Counted from the stretch's first letter, positions 1 to 8,956 are shown. The stretch: 64,000 nt of DNA from Paenibacillus taichungensis (GCF_003287275.1 NZ_QEVW01000006.1:186001-250000), one strand, 5' to 3'. Numbers and translations: made by a program. The notes: generated by a model not told the origin, from the sequence alone.

Positions 1-644
1 GCTGTGATATGCTGAGCCGATTGATCTGGCGTAAGGTCCGCATCGGTATTTAATTCCCCGCTCATATAACTCTGTACCCAGCCGGGATGTATCAGCATCA
101 CTTGCCCACCCTCATTTTTCAGACCATTATGCACAAGGCGGGCCTGCATGTTTAACGCAGATTTGGACATACAATAGGCGAACCATCCATCCCGGCTACA
201 CTGCTCAATACTGCCTGCCTCCGAAGATATATCGACGATCAGCTTGTTTGTCCCTTGCAGAAGGAGGGGCAATAAGGCATGAGTCACACGTAATGTCCCC
301 AGGGTATTTACATTGAATACTTCTGCCATCTCCGCCATATTTAACGGTCCGCGGATATGATCGGTAATACTTCCTAGTATAGCCGCATTATTGATAAGCA
401 TATCCAAATGCTCTGTATCCAGCTTAAGTGTCTCCGTGAACAAAGCTACGGACAGATCATCCGCAATGTCCAGTTCGATGATGCGTAAATGTTTTGGATA
501 GGCATCCGTCAGAGTACGAATCCCTTCGGACTCTTCCATGTCCAACCCTGCCGCATAAACGATATAACCTCTCTTCAGCATTTGTGCCGTCAGAGCCAAC
601 CCCAGTCCCCGGGCTGCCCCGGTTACACATACGGTTTTCATCAT
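1..644 (-). CDS. Short-chain dehydrogenase/reductase, 3' end cut off by the window
   Basis: The reading frame starts at an ATG preceded by GGGAGGGA and runs off the left edge without a stop, giving about 214 visible residues. The N-terminus has the Rossmann dinucleotide-binding motif TGAARGLG, then LINNAA (the NNAG-type motif), and near the visible end the catalytic YCMSK (Tyr-x-x-x-Lys) with the upstream Ser in VDISSEAG. These are the hallmarks of classical SDR oxidoreductases, which use NAD(P)H to reduce or oxidise small carbonyls or alcohols in the cytoplasm. The substrate cannot be read from the sequence. An adjacent ATG one codon downstream (641) is a possible alternative start. Confidence 0.88.
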   Translation of the reverse strand, partial: MMKTVCVTGAARGLGLALTAQMLKRGYIVYAAGLDMEESEGIRTLTDAYPKHLRIIELDIADDLSVALFTETLKLDTEHLDMLINNAAILGSITDHIRGPLNMAEMAEVFNVNTLGTLRVTHALLPLLLQGTNKLIVDISSEAGSIEQCSRDGWFAYCMSKSALNMQARLVHNGLKNEGGQVMLIHPGWVQSYMSGELNTDADLTPDQSAQHIT

Positions 645-809
645 GCTGTCCCTCCCTCACAAGCTTAATCTGTCTTTAATTCATTCCACATTATTATCCA
701 AAAACCTTTAATTATGAATGGGTACAACTAACTTCACGACCAAAGTCTCAGGTGAATTTCCTTGAATCAGAGTCGTTCAGTTTATAGAGAGTGAACCGAT
801 CATAGAGAC

Positions 810-849
810 AAAAACAAAAAAAGTTCTGACCCGTATAGCGGATCAGAAC
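810..849 (-). terminator. Rho-independent terminator after the hemD-like gene
   Basis: An inverted repeat (GTTCTGACCC / GGATCAGAAC, 823-849) is followed on the minus strand by a T-rich run (complement of 810-822). It sits 70 bp after the stop of the uroporphyrinogen-III synthase gene and ends that transcript before the SDR gene. Confidence 0.8.
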
Positions 850-918
850 CGGGAACAACGTGACATCTTAAATGCGTTTTATTCAACGCATCCATATGAG
901 TCCAGACTGGATCACATG

Positions 919-1755
919 TTATTGTAAAAGATGAGCCTTGCCCTCAGATCGGGCAGCGTAATAACGCCCCAGTTCAACGATTAGTGCTCCCATCTTCTCA
1001 TCCTCTGGGACCACGAGGGCCTCAATACCTTCTTCTCGCATCGCGTTTGCCGTTACCCTGCCCACCGAAGCAGGCACCACGCCTTGGCGGAAGGCTTCCT
1101 GCATGGATTCGAGCTTGCCCTTAGACGCCGCGTATTCAACCAAAAATCGTACTTGCGGCCCACTTGTAAACGCGACAGCATCAACCTCATGCAGCAAAAT
1201 ATCATTCAACAACTGTTCCAGTTCACCCTCTTCGGGTGGGACGTGACGATAAGGGAGCACCTGACGTACTTGCGCCCCTTGTTCCTCCAGCCAACCGACC
1301 AACTTGGGTGCGGTTTCCCCATGCAGTTGCAACATGACCTTCTGTCCTTTAAGTTCATGAGGCGCAAATTCACGAATCAGCCCGTCTGTGCTGCCATCAT
1401 CATCCCGCACTAGCGGGGTCAGTTTACGTTTTCGGAGTGCATTCACTGTTTTGTATCCTCTTGCTGCAATCAAGGATTCCGATAATACGTCCAGCAATTG
1501 ATCAGCAATCTCCATATCCTCAGCCATATCAAAAATAGCGTCCAATCCCATACCCGTGGTTAATACCGTCCAGTCTGGCGGGTCGGATATCCAGGATACC
1601 AGACCATCCCGAATATTACGATCGTCCAGAAAAACAGTTCCCTGTGCAGGTCGGACTATTGGAATCCCTCCCATTTTCTCAACCAGCAAGGACATCTCTT
1701 TGGATTTTCGTGGTCCTGTCAATGCTACGCGTATACCTGCCAAATGTTGAGCCAT
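919..1755 (-). CDS. Uroporphyrinogen-III synthase family protein (HemD-like)
   Basis: A 278-residue protein with the two-lobed HemD pattern: N-terminal RVALTGPRKSKEM with GGIP, a middle linker (RGYKTVNALRK), the second lobe starting at KGQKVMLQLHGE, and the diagnostic DAVAFTSGPQVRFLVE followed by ASVGRVTANAMREEG. HemD enzymes invert ring D and cyclise hydroxymethylbilane to uroporphyrinogen III in heme, siroheme and cobalamin synthesis. The start ATG follows GGGGGGAACATGG. No other tetrapyrrole gene is adjacent, so this is an orphan copy outside a hemAXCDBL cluster. It may be a second synthase or a family member with another role. Its own terminator and the unrelated ger operon upstream suggest a monocistronic transcript. 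Confidence 0.8.
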   Translation of the reverse strand: MAQHLAGIRVALTGPRKSKEMSLLVEKMGGIPIVRPAQGTVFLDDRNIRDGLVSWISDPPDWTVLTTGMGLDAIFDMAEDMEIADQLLDVLSESLIAARGYKTVNALRKRKLTPLVRDDDGSTDGLIREFAPHELKGQKVMLQLHGETAPKLVGWLEEQGAQVRQVLPYRHVPPEEGELEQLLNDILLHEVDAVAFTSGPQVRFLVEYAASKGKLESMQEAFRQGVVPASVGRVTANAMREEGIEALVVPEDEKMGALIVELGRYYAARSEGKAHLLQ

Positions 1756-1884
1756 CCATGTTCCCCCCGTTAATTCAGCCGAATGTCATCAGTCTGACTA
1801 CAGTATACAGGGTACTGCTATGGAGGGAAACCGAGTTCCCCCTCTTTTCAGTGGTTCATCTATAACGATTTTTGATGGGATATA

Positions 1885-3090
1885 TCAGGAAGGCTGTAGT
1901 TCTCCACCCTGATGTCCTTCACGTTTGTCCCCGTCAGAATTCTCTCTGCCCTGTGATACTTTCCCTTGTTTGTCCTCTTTTGGTTTCTGCTTTTGTTTCT
2001 GGTTATCTGTTGTCCGTCGATCATTCGCACTTTTTTTGCGAGGACGAAGGAACACGAAGAGTATGATGGGAAATAGTATCTCGAACACAATCCCAATCCA
2101 TGTCCATTCGCGTGTAAAGCGGAAGAGCTGAACAGCGTTTTTGAAAAACCAGAAGGCGCAGACAAATCCGATCAAAGCAACTGGCCCTGTCATGACTTTA
2201 CCCGAGACGTTCGGAATCATTCGTTTCAGTCCCCAACAGACAAAATACAGATCAAATGCGATCTTTGTAATCAACGTAGGTAGCGTTACCGCTGCTAGTG
2301 CAAGGTCAAACCGATCAAGAAAATCACTAATTTGCAGTTGCCTTGCAAGCTCATAGGAGGGATATACCAGTCTGGATGCAATGGGTACACCCACAGCCAA
2401 GATGGTTTCGATGACAATCAGCATCATTAACAGGGCCGCAATCGTAATCCCCCACATAACCGACTTGAATCGAAAATCACTGCCTTTAATTACAAAAGGG
2501 ATGGCAATCATCTCACCAAAAAAGGAAAATATGTACCAACTCCCCTTGCCAACTCCAGCAACATTGATGTCAAAATACGGCATGAGATTATCCATGTTTA
2601 TTTGCTGAATGAGCATAAACGGCAAAATCAATGAATTCAGCACAAACAGAGTAACATACAGCTCGGACATCCCTATTAAGGACCCCAAACCACCCCTCAC
2701 GATAAAAACAACCATGACCAACAGGGTCAATACAATTATGGAAATCGGAGTCGTCTCCAGCAAGGTAATGCTTACATAGTCACCGATTAACCGGATATCA
2801 CGGGCGAAGATAAAGAGAAAAAACAGGGTATACAACACACCTGTCACACGTCCCAAAAAGGGGAAACGCTCCACTAAAGATTCAAACAAATCCCGATCGG
2901 GGAACCGTCGCTGAACACGGCTTAACATCCATAGTGATACCACCATGACAAGAAACACAGGGATATAAGATAAATAGGCGTGCTGTTCAGCATAAAAAAT
3001 GGCTTGTGCATGGGGTTGCATCAACGTGCCTGTAATACTAAGAAGCATGATGAGCAGCACCAACTGACGACTGGTCACTTTCTGATTCAT
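1885..3090 (-). CDS. Spore germination protein, GerAB/GerB family permease-like subunit
   Basis: A 401-residue integral membrane protein with about ten hydrophobic segments, a charged hydrophilic C-terminal tail (residues about 355-401, rich in K, Q, D and E) and the GerAB/YndE-type N-terminus (VTSRQLVLLIMLLSITGTLM). In spore formers this subunit resembles amino-acid permeases and forms the germinant-sensing part of a GerA-type receptor in the spore inner membrane. RBS AAGGAGG lies 7 bases before the ATG. It is the last gene of the operon gerA-gerC-small ORF-gerB read on the minus strand, 47 bases after the small membrane gene. The long polar tail is unusual and of unknown role. Confidence 0.92.
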   Translation of the reverse strand: MNQKVTSRQLVLLIMLLSITGTLMQPHAQAIFYAEQHAYLSYIPVFLVMVVSLWMLSRVQRRFPDRDLFESLVERFPFLGRVTGVLYTLFFLFIFARDIRLIGDYVSITLLETTPISIIVLTLLVMVVFIVRGGLGSLIGMSELYVTLFVLNSLILPFMLIQQINMDNLMPYFDINVAGVGKGSWYIFSFFGEMIAIPFVIKGSDFRFKSVMWGITIAALLMMLIVIETILAVGVPIASRLVYPSYELARQLQISDFLDRFDLALAAVTLPTLITKIAFDLYFVCWGLKRMIPNVSGKVMTGPVALIGFVCAFWFFKNAVQLFRFTREWTWIGIVFEILFPIILFVFLRPRKKSANDRRTTDNQKQKQKPKEDKQGKVSQGRENSDGDKREGHQGGELQPS

Positions 3091-3137
3091 GGAATACCTC
3101 CTTTCTGTCTTTATGCTTCAAAATTCGTTGAAAAGCC

Positions 3138-3359
3138 TTACGGTAACGGTAGCCAACGTTGAATTAACTGGGTAAGCCATGCCGACACAAAGACGGTTTT
3201 GCTCAAGTTAGTCACATAGAACCAAATTCCGGCGCTGATGGCGATCAGTCCGTAGGATAACCACCGATTAATGACCGCTGCCTGCTTCACATGTTTGAAA
3301 TCCATGATGATTACAGCAATAACCATACCCAAATAAGTGAATAACAGCGGCTTAATCAT
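3138..3359 (-). CDS. Small two-segment membrane protein of the ger operon
   Basis: About 73 residues starting MIKPLLFTYLGMV, with two hydrophobic segments (about residues 4-18 and 32-48) and the end LIQRWLPLP. I chose this ATG because AGAGGAGGA lies nine bases upstream. An in-frame ATG nine codons earlier (3386) has no better site. The start overlaps the end of the gerC-type gene (ATGATTAA), so the two are probably translationally coupled. I do not recognise a named family. Position between GerC and GerB genes suggests an accessory subunit of the receptor, comparable in size and place to the small GerD-like or 'subunit D' proteins reported for some Bacillus receptors, but this is inference. 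Confidence 0.75.
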   Translation of the reverse strand: MIKPLLFTYLGMVIAVIIMDFKHVKQAAVINRWLSYGLIAISAGIWFYVTNLSKTVFVSAWLTQLIQRWLPLP

Positions 3360-4551
3360 GGACAATATCCTCCTCTTGTAATCCAATCGGTTTATTGATA
3401 ACCCCTACATTTTCAATGATGATGTGTGGTTCAACAATCACCTTCACATCCGGATAGATATCATCCCACCGATCCCTTATTTTTTTCCATTCCCGAGGAA
3501 GCTGCTGATGAATGGAACGACCCAGACCCAAAATATCCGCAGGATATTGTTTTTGAATCAGCCTAATCCCTTCCTTAATATCATCTTCAATTTTCTGGTG
3601 AAGGACCTGAGTAAGGCTCTGCATCTCCTGGTCTCGCAAATCACCATAATTGGATTCGTTATCTACCATGACTCCCTTCGCATACAACTCGATCGTCACC
3701 GTGACTTTCCCGTTTTCAACATGAGGATGCAAGGATGAGTTATTTTCGTTTAATTTGATGAACACATCACCTTTTCCACGCGGAGCTTTTACCATCACTT
3801 CCGGCTCATTGGCTTCGCCCATGGCTAAAATAAGCGCATCGGCGGGAGCCTTCTCTATCATGCCTACCAGTTTGTCCTTCTTGAAAATAGCGATCCCATC
3901 TAACTTAATGTTCGTCTTAACGTCCTTCCAGTTACTCGGCACATTGTCAGCAGTCGAAGCAACTGGTAGAAATGGATCTACTCCTTCGGAAAGAATTGCA
4001 TCCGTAAATGTCTTGAGTGAACGTGGTCTGCGCATATTCAGGAAACACAGCTCACGTACCATTTCAGAAGGGAACTTTTCAATTGGCGCATCGGTATCCA
4101 GCACTTTGTAGGCAGATCCTTTGGTGACAATTGGTAGAGCAGAGAGTCGGTTAAGCGGGTAACGCGTAAGTAAGTCCAGCATGGGAGCAACGCCTTCACG
4201 TGCAAGCTCTTCTCCGATCAGCATGGTACGTCGATGTGCATAATAAAGCTCACGGGAAAGTGCCTTTTGGCCTTCAATCGAAGTCCCGCGCAAGGTTTTA
4301 GCTGTATTGGATAACATGAACCACGATTTGTCGCCACTTGTGCCCCCACCACCACCTTCACTTCCAGAGGAACCGGACTGGCCGGGAAGGGCAATTTGCA
4401 GACTGGTTCTGTAGTTATCCTCTTCTTTGTCGATGGAGAGACCAATGACAAAAGCGATATCATTAATTTCCTTCCGATCCCAGCAACCTGATATGAAAAT
4501 AGTACATAGGAGCAGTATGGCTACCGCCCGCCGTTTACGGATGAGAACCAT
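3352..4551 (-). CDS. Spore germination lipoprotein, Ger(x)C family
   Basis: About 399 residues. A basic N-terminus and hydrophobic stretch end in the lipobox ISGC (Cys about residue 23), followed by the very characteristic WDRKEINDIAFVIGLSID of Ger(x)C proteins. GerC subunits are lipid-anchored in the spore inner membrane and are needed for receptor assembly and germinant response. The start was placed at the ATG four bases after the gerA stop, where GGGTGGTGA precedes it; an ATG 16 codons upstream would overlap gerA and push the signal peptide inward. A Ser/Gly-rich loop (about residues 60-75) lies early in the mature protein. Confidence 0.93.
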   Translation of the reverse strand: MVLIRKRRAVAILLLCTIFISGCWDRKEINDIAFVIGLSIDKEEDNYRTSLQIALPGQSGSSGSEGGGGGTSGDKSWFMLSNTAKTLRGTSIEGQKALSRELYYAHRRTMLIGEELAREGVAPMLDLLTRYPLNRLSALPIVTKGSAYKVLDTDAPIEKFPSEMVRELCFLNMRRPRSLKTFTDAILSEGVDPFLPVASTADNVPSNWKDVKTNIKLDGIAIFKKDKLVGMIEKAPADALILAMGEANEPEVMVKAPRGKGDVFIKLNENNSSLHPHVENGKVTVTIELYAKGVMVDNESNYGDLRDQEMQSLTQVLHQKIEDDIKEGIRLIQKQYPADILGLGRSIHQQLPREWKKIRDRWDDIYPDVKVIVEPHIIIENVGVINKPIGLQEEDIVHD

Positions 4552-4555
4552 GTGC

Positions 4556-6139
4556 TCACCACCCTTCTTCTGCTTCAGGGGAACCGTTGATCTTCTCATT
4601 CATCCGCTGCTGGTCACGATGAACAGTTGAAGGACGATGGATCATCTTCCACCATGGTGTACGAATAACAATATCCTTGGTATCCGTTTTGCTATAGGGG
4701 CTGAGACCTGATAGATAAGGTACTCCAAAAGAGGTCATTTGTGTTAGATGTACCGAGATCAGCACCAGTCCGATTACAATGCCATACAAGCCCAGTGCAC
4801 CAGCAAGCAGCATGATCGGAAAACGCAGTAAACGTACCGTAATGGCAAAGTTAAAACGAGGAATCGTGAAAGACGCAATGCCTGTCATAGATACGATAAT
4901 AACCATGGGAGCGGACACGATCCCCGCCTGAACGGCTGCCTGTCCAATCACAAGTGCCCCCAAAATACTGACGGCCTGACCTACCGTTTTGGGTAACCTG
5001 ACCCCCGCTTCCCGCAGAGCCTCGAATGACAGTTCCATGATGAGGGCCTCTACCAGTGCAGGGAATGGAATGGCCTCCCTTGCCCCGGCAATACTCAGAA
5101 TCAGCGTGGTTGGCAACATATCCTGATGGAAGGTTGTAATGGCGATATAGAGTGCAGGCAGAAATAGAGCGATAGCTACAAACAAAAACCGAATCCATCT
5201 TACCAGATTACTGATAAAGAACCGTTCGTAATAATCCTCACTGGCCTGAAGCATTTGCCACATGGTCACTGGAGCAATAAGGGCAAACGGGCTTCCATCC
5301 ACAAAGATGGCAAATCGGCCTTCCAGCAGATTACCTGCCACCGTATCCGGACGTTCGGTATAATGCATCTGCGGAAAAGGGGAATATGGATGATCTTCAA
5401 TAAGTTCTTCTATATATCCCGTTTCGAGAATGCCATCGATTTTAATTTTATTGAGACGCTTTTTGACATCTTTAATCAGCTTGGGGTCGGCAATATCGTC
5501 GATGTAGGTCAGCACCACATTGGTTTTGGTCTCGGTCCCAATGGTCATGCTTAACATCTTAAGTGCAGGTGTTTTCAGCTTGAAACGAAGCAGAGCTGTG
5601 TTCACCCGTAATGTCTCGGTGAAGCCTTCGCGTGGCCCCCGGATAACCGACTCGGTCTGGGGTTCCTCAACACCACGTCGCACACCGCCCTTGACGTTAA
5701 ATAGCCAAGCCTCTTTGCTGCCGTTGATCAACAGCAGTGCGGAAGATTCCAGCACACCCTCCGCTGCGTCTGCCCAGGTATCCACTCTCTTCACCTGCGT
5801 CAGGGCGATACGTGTATCATCCAGAGGAGCCGCAGGTTCATCCGTACGTTGCTCGATCAGACCACGAATGAGTGGCCGAAGCATATGATCCTGAATGTCC
5901 GTCGAATTCACGATGCCTTCGATGTATACAAGCAGTCCTTCCACTTCAGATGAAATCTTGACATTGCGGAAGACCACATCCGAGCAATCTGAGAAAATGT
6001 CTTCCAGTGCCAACATATGGCTTTCATGTGAAAGGCTTATCGGTTGCCTCAAAATAGGGGGAGACGGCAACCCCAAAGGGATGTGTTTCTTTTTTTCTGA
6101 ATCCCCGGAACCATCTTTCCCTGATGTTTTGTCCGCCAT
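4556..6139 (-). CDS. Spore germination protein, GerAA family
   Basis: A 527-residue protein: hydrophilic N-terminal region (residues 1-290) containing the GerA signatures RPLIRGLIEQRTDEPAA and ETESVIRGPREGF-like segment (seen as TESVIRGPREGFTETLRVN), then several membrane segments and the conserved PFPALVEALIMELSFEALREAG near residue 390, followed by a polar tail. GerAA subunits are the large receptor component of the spore inner membrane and start germination on nutrient binding. The gene opens the operon; ATG follows CGGAGGGCGGCAT. Expression in the forespore (sigma G) is expected for the family, but I could not pick out a convincing sigma-G promoter. Confidence 0.94.
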   Translation of the reverse strand: MADKTSGKDGSGDSEKKKHIPLGLPSPPILRQPISLSHESHMLALEDIFSDCSDVVFRNVKISSEVEGLLVYIEGIVNSTDIQDHMLRPLIRGLIEQRTDEPAAPLDDTRIALTQVKRVDTWADAAEGVLESSALLLINGSKEAWLFNVKGGVRRGVEEPQTESVIRGPREGFTETLRVNTALLRFKLKTPALKMLSMTIGTETKTNVVLTYIDDIADPKLIKDVKKRLNKIKIDGILETGYIEELIEDHPYSPFPQMHYTERPDTVAGNLLEGRFAIFVDGSPFALIAPVTMWQMLQASEDYYERFFISNLVRWIRFLFVAIALFLPALYIAITTFHQDMLPTTLILSIAGAREAIPFPALVEALIMELSFEALREAGVRLPKTVGQAVSILGALVIGQAAVQAGIVSAPMVIIVSMTGIASFTIPRFNFAITVRLLRFPIMLLAGALGLYGIVIGLVLISVHLTQMTSFGVPYLSGLSPYSKTDTKDIVIRTPWWKMIHRPSTVHRDQQRMNEKINGSPEAEEGW

Positions 6140-6244
6140 ATGCCGCCCTCCGTTCCTGTTTTTTTATACAAGGTAGCTTGTGCCAGAGCGCGCAGAATTA
6201 TGTGATCTTTTTATAAAAATCCAGATACCTTCTTCAACTAGGGC

Positions 6245-6285
6245 AGCAAAAAAAGGCCTCTGTATGGATAACAGAGACCTCTGGG
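6245..6285 (-). terminator. Rho-independent terminator after the 111-residue gene
   Basis: The stem AGGCCTCTGT / ACAGAGACCT with a short loop is followed, on the minus strand, by a T run (complement of about 6246-6253). It lies downstream of the unknown gene at 6332-6667 and ahead of the ger operon promoter region. Confidence 0.75.
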
Positions 6286-6331
6286 CTGCATAGGTCAAGC
6301 TTAAATTTTTATTAAAAGTGATCTGCTTCGA

Positions 6332-6667
6332 TTAGTCGGCAAAATAGTCTTCAGGAACATAGCGGATCTCCGATTCCGCATATATCGTCAATGTATGGCG
6401 TTCTCTATCATACTGAACCTGGTCTCCCTGAACGTAATACCAGTGCTTCACCAAGGGCTGATCTTTACGCTGTACAAAGCGAAACACGTTCAGTTCCTGT
6501 CTAAGCTCCATAATGCTATCCACCGCCTGTTGCTCCAGACCCGTAACGGTAAAAACAAATCCATTGCCTTCTTTTTGATAGCGATAGGACATCGAATCTG
6601 TTTTGCTGTTCACCAGCCCTCGCCCAGTCACTGCATGTTTAACCATGAACCATTCCTGCTGCGTCAT
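6332..6667 (-). CDS. Unrecognised protein, 111 residues
   Basis: The ATG is preceded by AAAGGAGGA nine bases upstream and the gene has its own terminator, so it is probably real. The protein is soluble, with no signal peptide or membrane segment, and is rich in beta-prone and aromatic residues (FVFTVTGL, FRFVQRKDQP, HWYYVQGDQV), ending in the acidic PEDYFAD. I do not recognise a family and assign no function. It lies between the pirin gene and the ger operon, all on the minus strand, but separate terminators argue against a shared operon. Confidence 0.65.
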   Translation of the reverse strand: MTQQEWFMVKHAVTGRGLVNSKTDSMSYRYQKEGNGFVFTVTGLEQQAVDSIMELRQELNVFRFVQRKDQPLVKHWYYVQGDQVQYDRERHTLTIYAESEIRYVPEDYFAD

Positions 6668-6715
6668 AAAAGTACATCCTCCTTTAATCTTGGAGTTTCA
6701 ATCCATTTCGGTAAT

Positions 6716-7417
6716 CTAGGGCAGATCGATTAACATATAAAAAGCGACCTGGCTTGCATCCAGCTTCATGGATGTCGTCTGTTCCACACGTGCCGTATCC
6801 CCTTCATTTAGCTGATACTCTCCGTTCAAGCCAATCTTGCCTTCTATAGCAAAAATGTACATACGGCGATCTTCCGCCTGTTCATATGTTAAAGTCTGAC
6901 CTGCATCCAATCGGCCAAGATAGATGGTCATATCCTGATGAATGGACGCGATACGTCCCCCACCTTCAGGGGAAACCACGGGTACGAGTGCTCCCGCGAG
7001 TGCGTCCGGATCAAAAGAAGTCGTCTCATAAGACGGCTCAAGTCCTCTCGTATGTGGCATAAACCAGAGCTGAAGTATACGTACTTCTTCGGAATCCGAG
7101 GCATTGTGTTCGGTATGAATCATGCCACTGCCTGCTGACATGCGCTGAATTCCACCAAATGATGTAACTGCCACATTGCCCAGGTTATCTTCATGACGCA
7201 ACTTCCCGTTCAGCACGATGGACACAATCTCCATATCACTATGCGGGTGTGCCCCGAAACCACGACCAGGGGCAATTACATCGTCGTTAGCTACCCGCAT
7301 GGGTCCAAACGCAGTATTCTCCGGGTCCTGATATTCACCAAAGGAAAAGCTGTGATTGCCGCGCAGCCAGCCCCGGTCGAAGCTGGAGCGGGAATCGGAT
7401 GGAATGACGTTAATCAT
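6716..7417 (-). CDS. Pirin family bicupin protein
   Basis: About 233 residues starting MINVIPSDSRSSFDRGW. The start is the ATG eight bases after AGGAGGG; a longer frame upstream lacks such a site. Typical pirin features are GFGAHPHSDMEIVSIVL (HPH metal ligands) and GSGMIHTEHN (His and Glu ligands) in the N-terminal cupin barrel, followed by LQLWFMPHTRGLEP and a less conserved C-terminal cupin. Pirins of this YhaK/YhhW type bind Fe or another divalent metal; some cleave quercetin, and others act as redox-responsive regulators. The substrate here is unknown. It sits downstream of doxX on the same strand, separated by a likely terminator. Confidence 0.9.
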   Translation of the reverse strand: MINVIPSDSRSSFDRGWLRGNHSFSFGEYQDPENTAFGPMRVANDDVIAPGRGFGAHPHSDMEIVSIVLNGKLRHEDNLGNVAVTSFGGIQRMSAGSGMIHTEHNASDSEEVRILQLWFMPHTRGLEPSYETTSFDPDALAGALVPVVSPEGGGRIASIHQDMTIYLGRLDAGQTLTYEQAEDRRMYIFAIEGKIGLNGEYQLNEGDTARVEQTTSMKLDASQVAFYMLIDLP

Positions 7418-7503
7418 AAAGCGCACCCTCCTATATGTTCTCTTATTTTTTCTTAGTAGCATACTTATTCTCATTGTACCAAATCGATGGGCTTTTCGTC
7501 CAA

Positions 7504-7577
7504 AACAAAAAGCCTTTTCCCGGTTCGAACGGTCCACACGTAAAAATTGTGCGTAAGCCGGACTAGCGAGAAAAGGC
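7504..7577 (-). terminator. Probable terminator after doxX
   Basis: On the minus strand GCCTTTTCTCG pairs with CGGGAAAAGGC (7512-7577, loop about 45 bases with further weak pairing), directly followed by TTTTTGTTTT. The long loop makes it less certain than the other terminators in the window. Confidence 0.5.
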
Positions 7578-7643
7578 CTCTATGCAGGATATACCTGCTT
7601 GTATGAAATTATTATCCATCCCTATTGGATGGTGATAACCCCG

Positions 7644-8060
7644 TTATGCACTCACTTTCTGACGAGCGTTCCCTTGTCTGGAGAAGAAATGATCCACCGC
7701 CAGGAAACGGCTGCCTGTGAAGAGTAGTGTCAATGAACCGGCCAGCATCAGATATTCAAACTCAGTACCACTCATGAACGGCTGCCCCACTTTGGCAGTA
7801 AGCAGAACCCCGCCCATCACTACAATGAACAATGCAGCAAATACTCGTGTTCCCAAGCCCAGAATCATGGCTGCACCACCCACCAGCTCAATGATCGCTA
7901 CAACCGATGCCAGAAAACCAGGAATGCCGATACTTTCAAAGAACCCGACTGTACCGCTAATTCCACCTTCGAATTTGCTCCAACCATGTAATACAAAAAT
8001 AAGACCAATCATGATCCTTGAAAAAAACAAACCAATCTCCACGCTTCTATTCATATTCAT
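7644..8060 (-). CDS. DoxX family membrane protein
   Basis: A 138-residue protein with four hydrophobic segments and the DoxX signatures RIMIGLIFVLHGWSKF at the N-terminus and GGAAMILGLGTR in the middle. DoxX proteins are small inner-membrane proteins. Some are quinol-oxidase subunits or partners in thiosulfate/redox pathways, and many in Firmicutes have no assigned substrate. RBS AAGGAGG lies just before the ATG. The gene begins 34 bases after the M56 protease gene and could be transcribed with the blaI-M56 pair. Confidence 0.88.
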   Translation of the reverse strand: MNMNRSVEIGLFFSRIMIGLIFVLHGWSKFEGGISGTVGFFESIGIPGFLASVVAIIELVGGAAMILGLGTRVFAALFIVVMGGVLLTAKVGQPFMSGTEFEYLMLAGSLTLLFTGSRFLAVDHFFSRQGNARQKVSA

Positions 8061-8094
8061 CTTCCTCCTTGGAGTTTAAGTTCAACGTTACATT

Positions 8095-8955
8095 TCACCC
8101 AATTGACCAAACAAACAAGACAGACAACAGCAGGATCACTGTGGCAGAAATGAATACCGCATAGCGGGGAAGCGACAGTGAAACATCCTGTTCCGGGTCT
8201 AATAGACGGGATATACGTACATTCACCGAAGTATCGGCAAAAGACGATTGAATAGCTGTCTCTCTAATTCTCCAAGGTTCAGGGCAAGCCCGGATCAGTT
8301 TGAGCAGTGCACTACCAATGCCCGCAGCGTTCCCTGTACGTTCAATTGCTTCATTGTCAGCCAGTATTTCTCTAATGATATTGTAATGTTTTGAAGTATG
8401 CTTCAACACCGGAATATAAGGCATCATCACGGCAAATACCGACAATAATGTCGTCTTGAGTGGATCACGATGCCACAGATGGTGCACTTCATGATACACA
8501 ACCGCTCTTTCTTCTTCAGCATCCAGCATCGTGAGTAGCCCTGTGGAAAGCACAATACAAGGTTTCCAGAGACCAATCGTAAATGCCACCGGTGACGGCT
8601 TGTCCACCACAATGAATCCAGGTTGTTTCAAATGTTGGTACCGCACCTGAAGGTCCTGAGACATGGCCCTATCTTCCATTGACCGAAGCTTCCTTACCGC
8701 TGCACGTGTCTTAATCATCCGATCGAACAGCAACCAGCCTGTACCTGCAAAAGTCAGGAGAACCAGTGCCATAAGAACATGCCCCATGGATAACCAACCC
8801 AGCCTGCTCATCCAATGATTACACAGCCAGAGCAGATTAAACGGAATGTCCCAACCGAAAATTTTGTACATCGCGTACATGAACATCTGCATGAACACGA
8901 ATAACGGAATGCCAAACCCGACGGTAAACAACAGCTTCGAGCGGGCCTTCCACAT
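8095..8955 (-). CDS. M56 family membrane metalloprotease (BlaR1/MecR1-like), short form
   Basis: About 286 residues with N-terminal membrane segments, a cytoplasmic zinc-protease core containing HEVHHLWHRDP (HExxH) and the downstream EILADNEAIERTG (third ligand region), and a last membrane segment at the C-terminus. BlaR1-type proteases cleave the cognate BlaI-type repressor after sensing cell-wall antibiotic. This protein stops after the last membrane helix and lacks the extracellular penicillin-binding sensor domain of true BlaR1, so its signal is unknown. I start at ATG 8955, two bases after the blaI-type stop; a TTG at 9006 would overlap that gene by 50 bases. The two genes form a repressor/protease pair. 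Confidence 0.85.
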   Translation of the reverse strand: MWKARSKLLFTVGFGIPLFVFMQMFMYAMYKIFGWDIPFNLLWLCNHWMSRLGWLSMGHVLMALVLLTFAGTGWLLFDRMIKTRAAVRKLRSMEDRAMSQDLQVRYQHLKQPGFIVVDKPSPVAFTIGLWKPCIVLSTGLLTMLDAEEERAVVYHEVHHLWHRDPLKTTLLSVFAVMMPYIPVLKHTSKHYNIIREILADNEAIERTGNAAGIGSALLKLIRACPEPWRIRETAIQSSFADTSVNVRISRLLDPEQDVSLSLPRYAVFISATVILLLSVLFVWSIG

Positions 8956-8956
8956 G

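Noticed and set aside
6190..6240. Possible sigma-G promoter before the ger operon
   Set aside because: CATAATT is present, but the -35-like hexamers fit poorly or have the wrong spacing, so I do not annotate it.
7520..7560. GGTTCGAAC resembling a tRNA T-arm
   Set aside because: No acceptor, D or anticodon arms can be drawn around it; it lies inside the doxX terminator hairpin.
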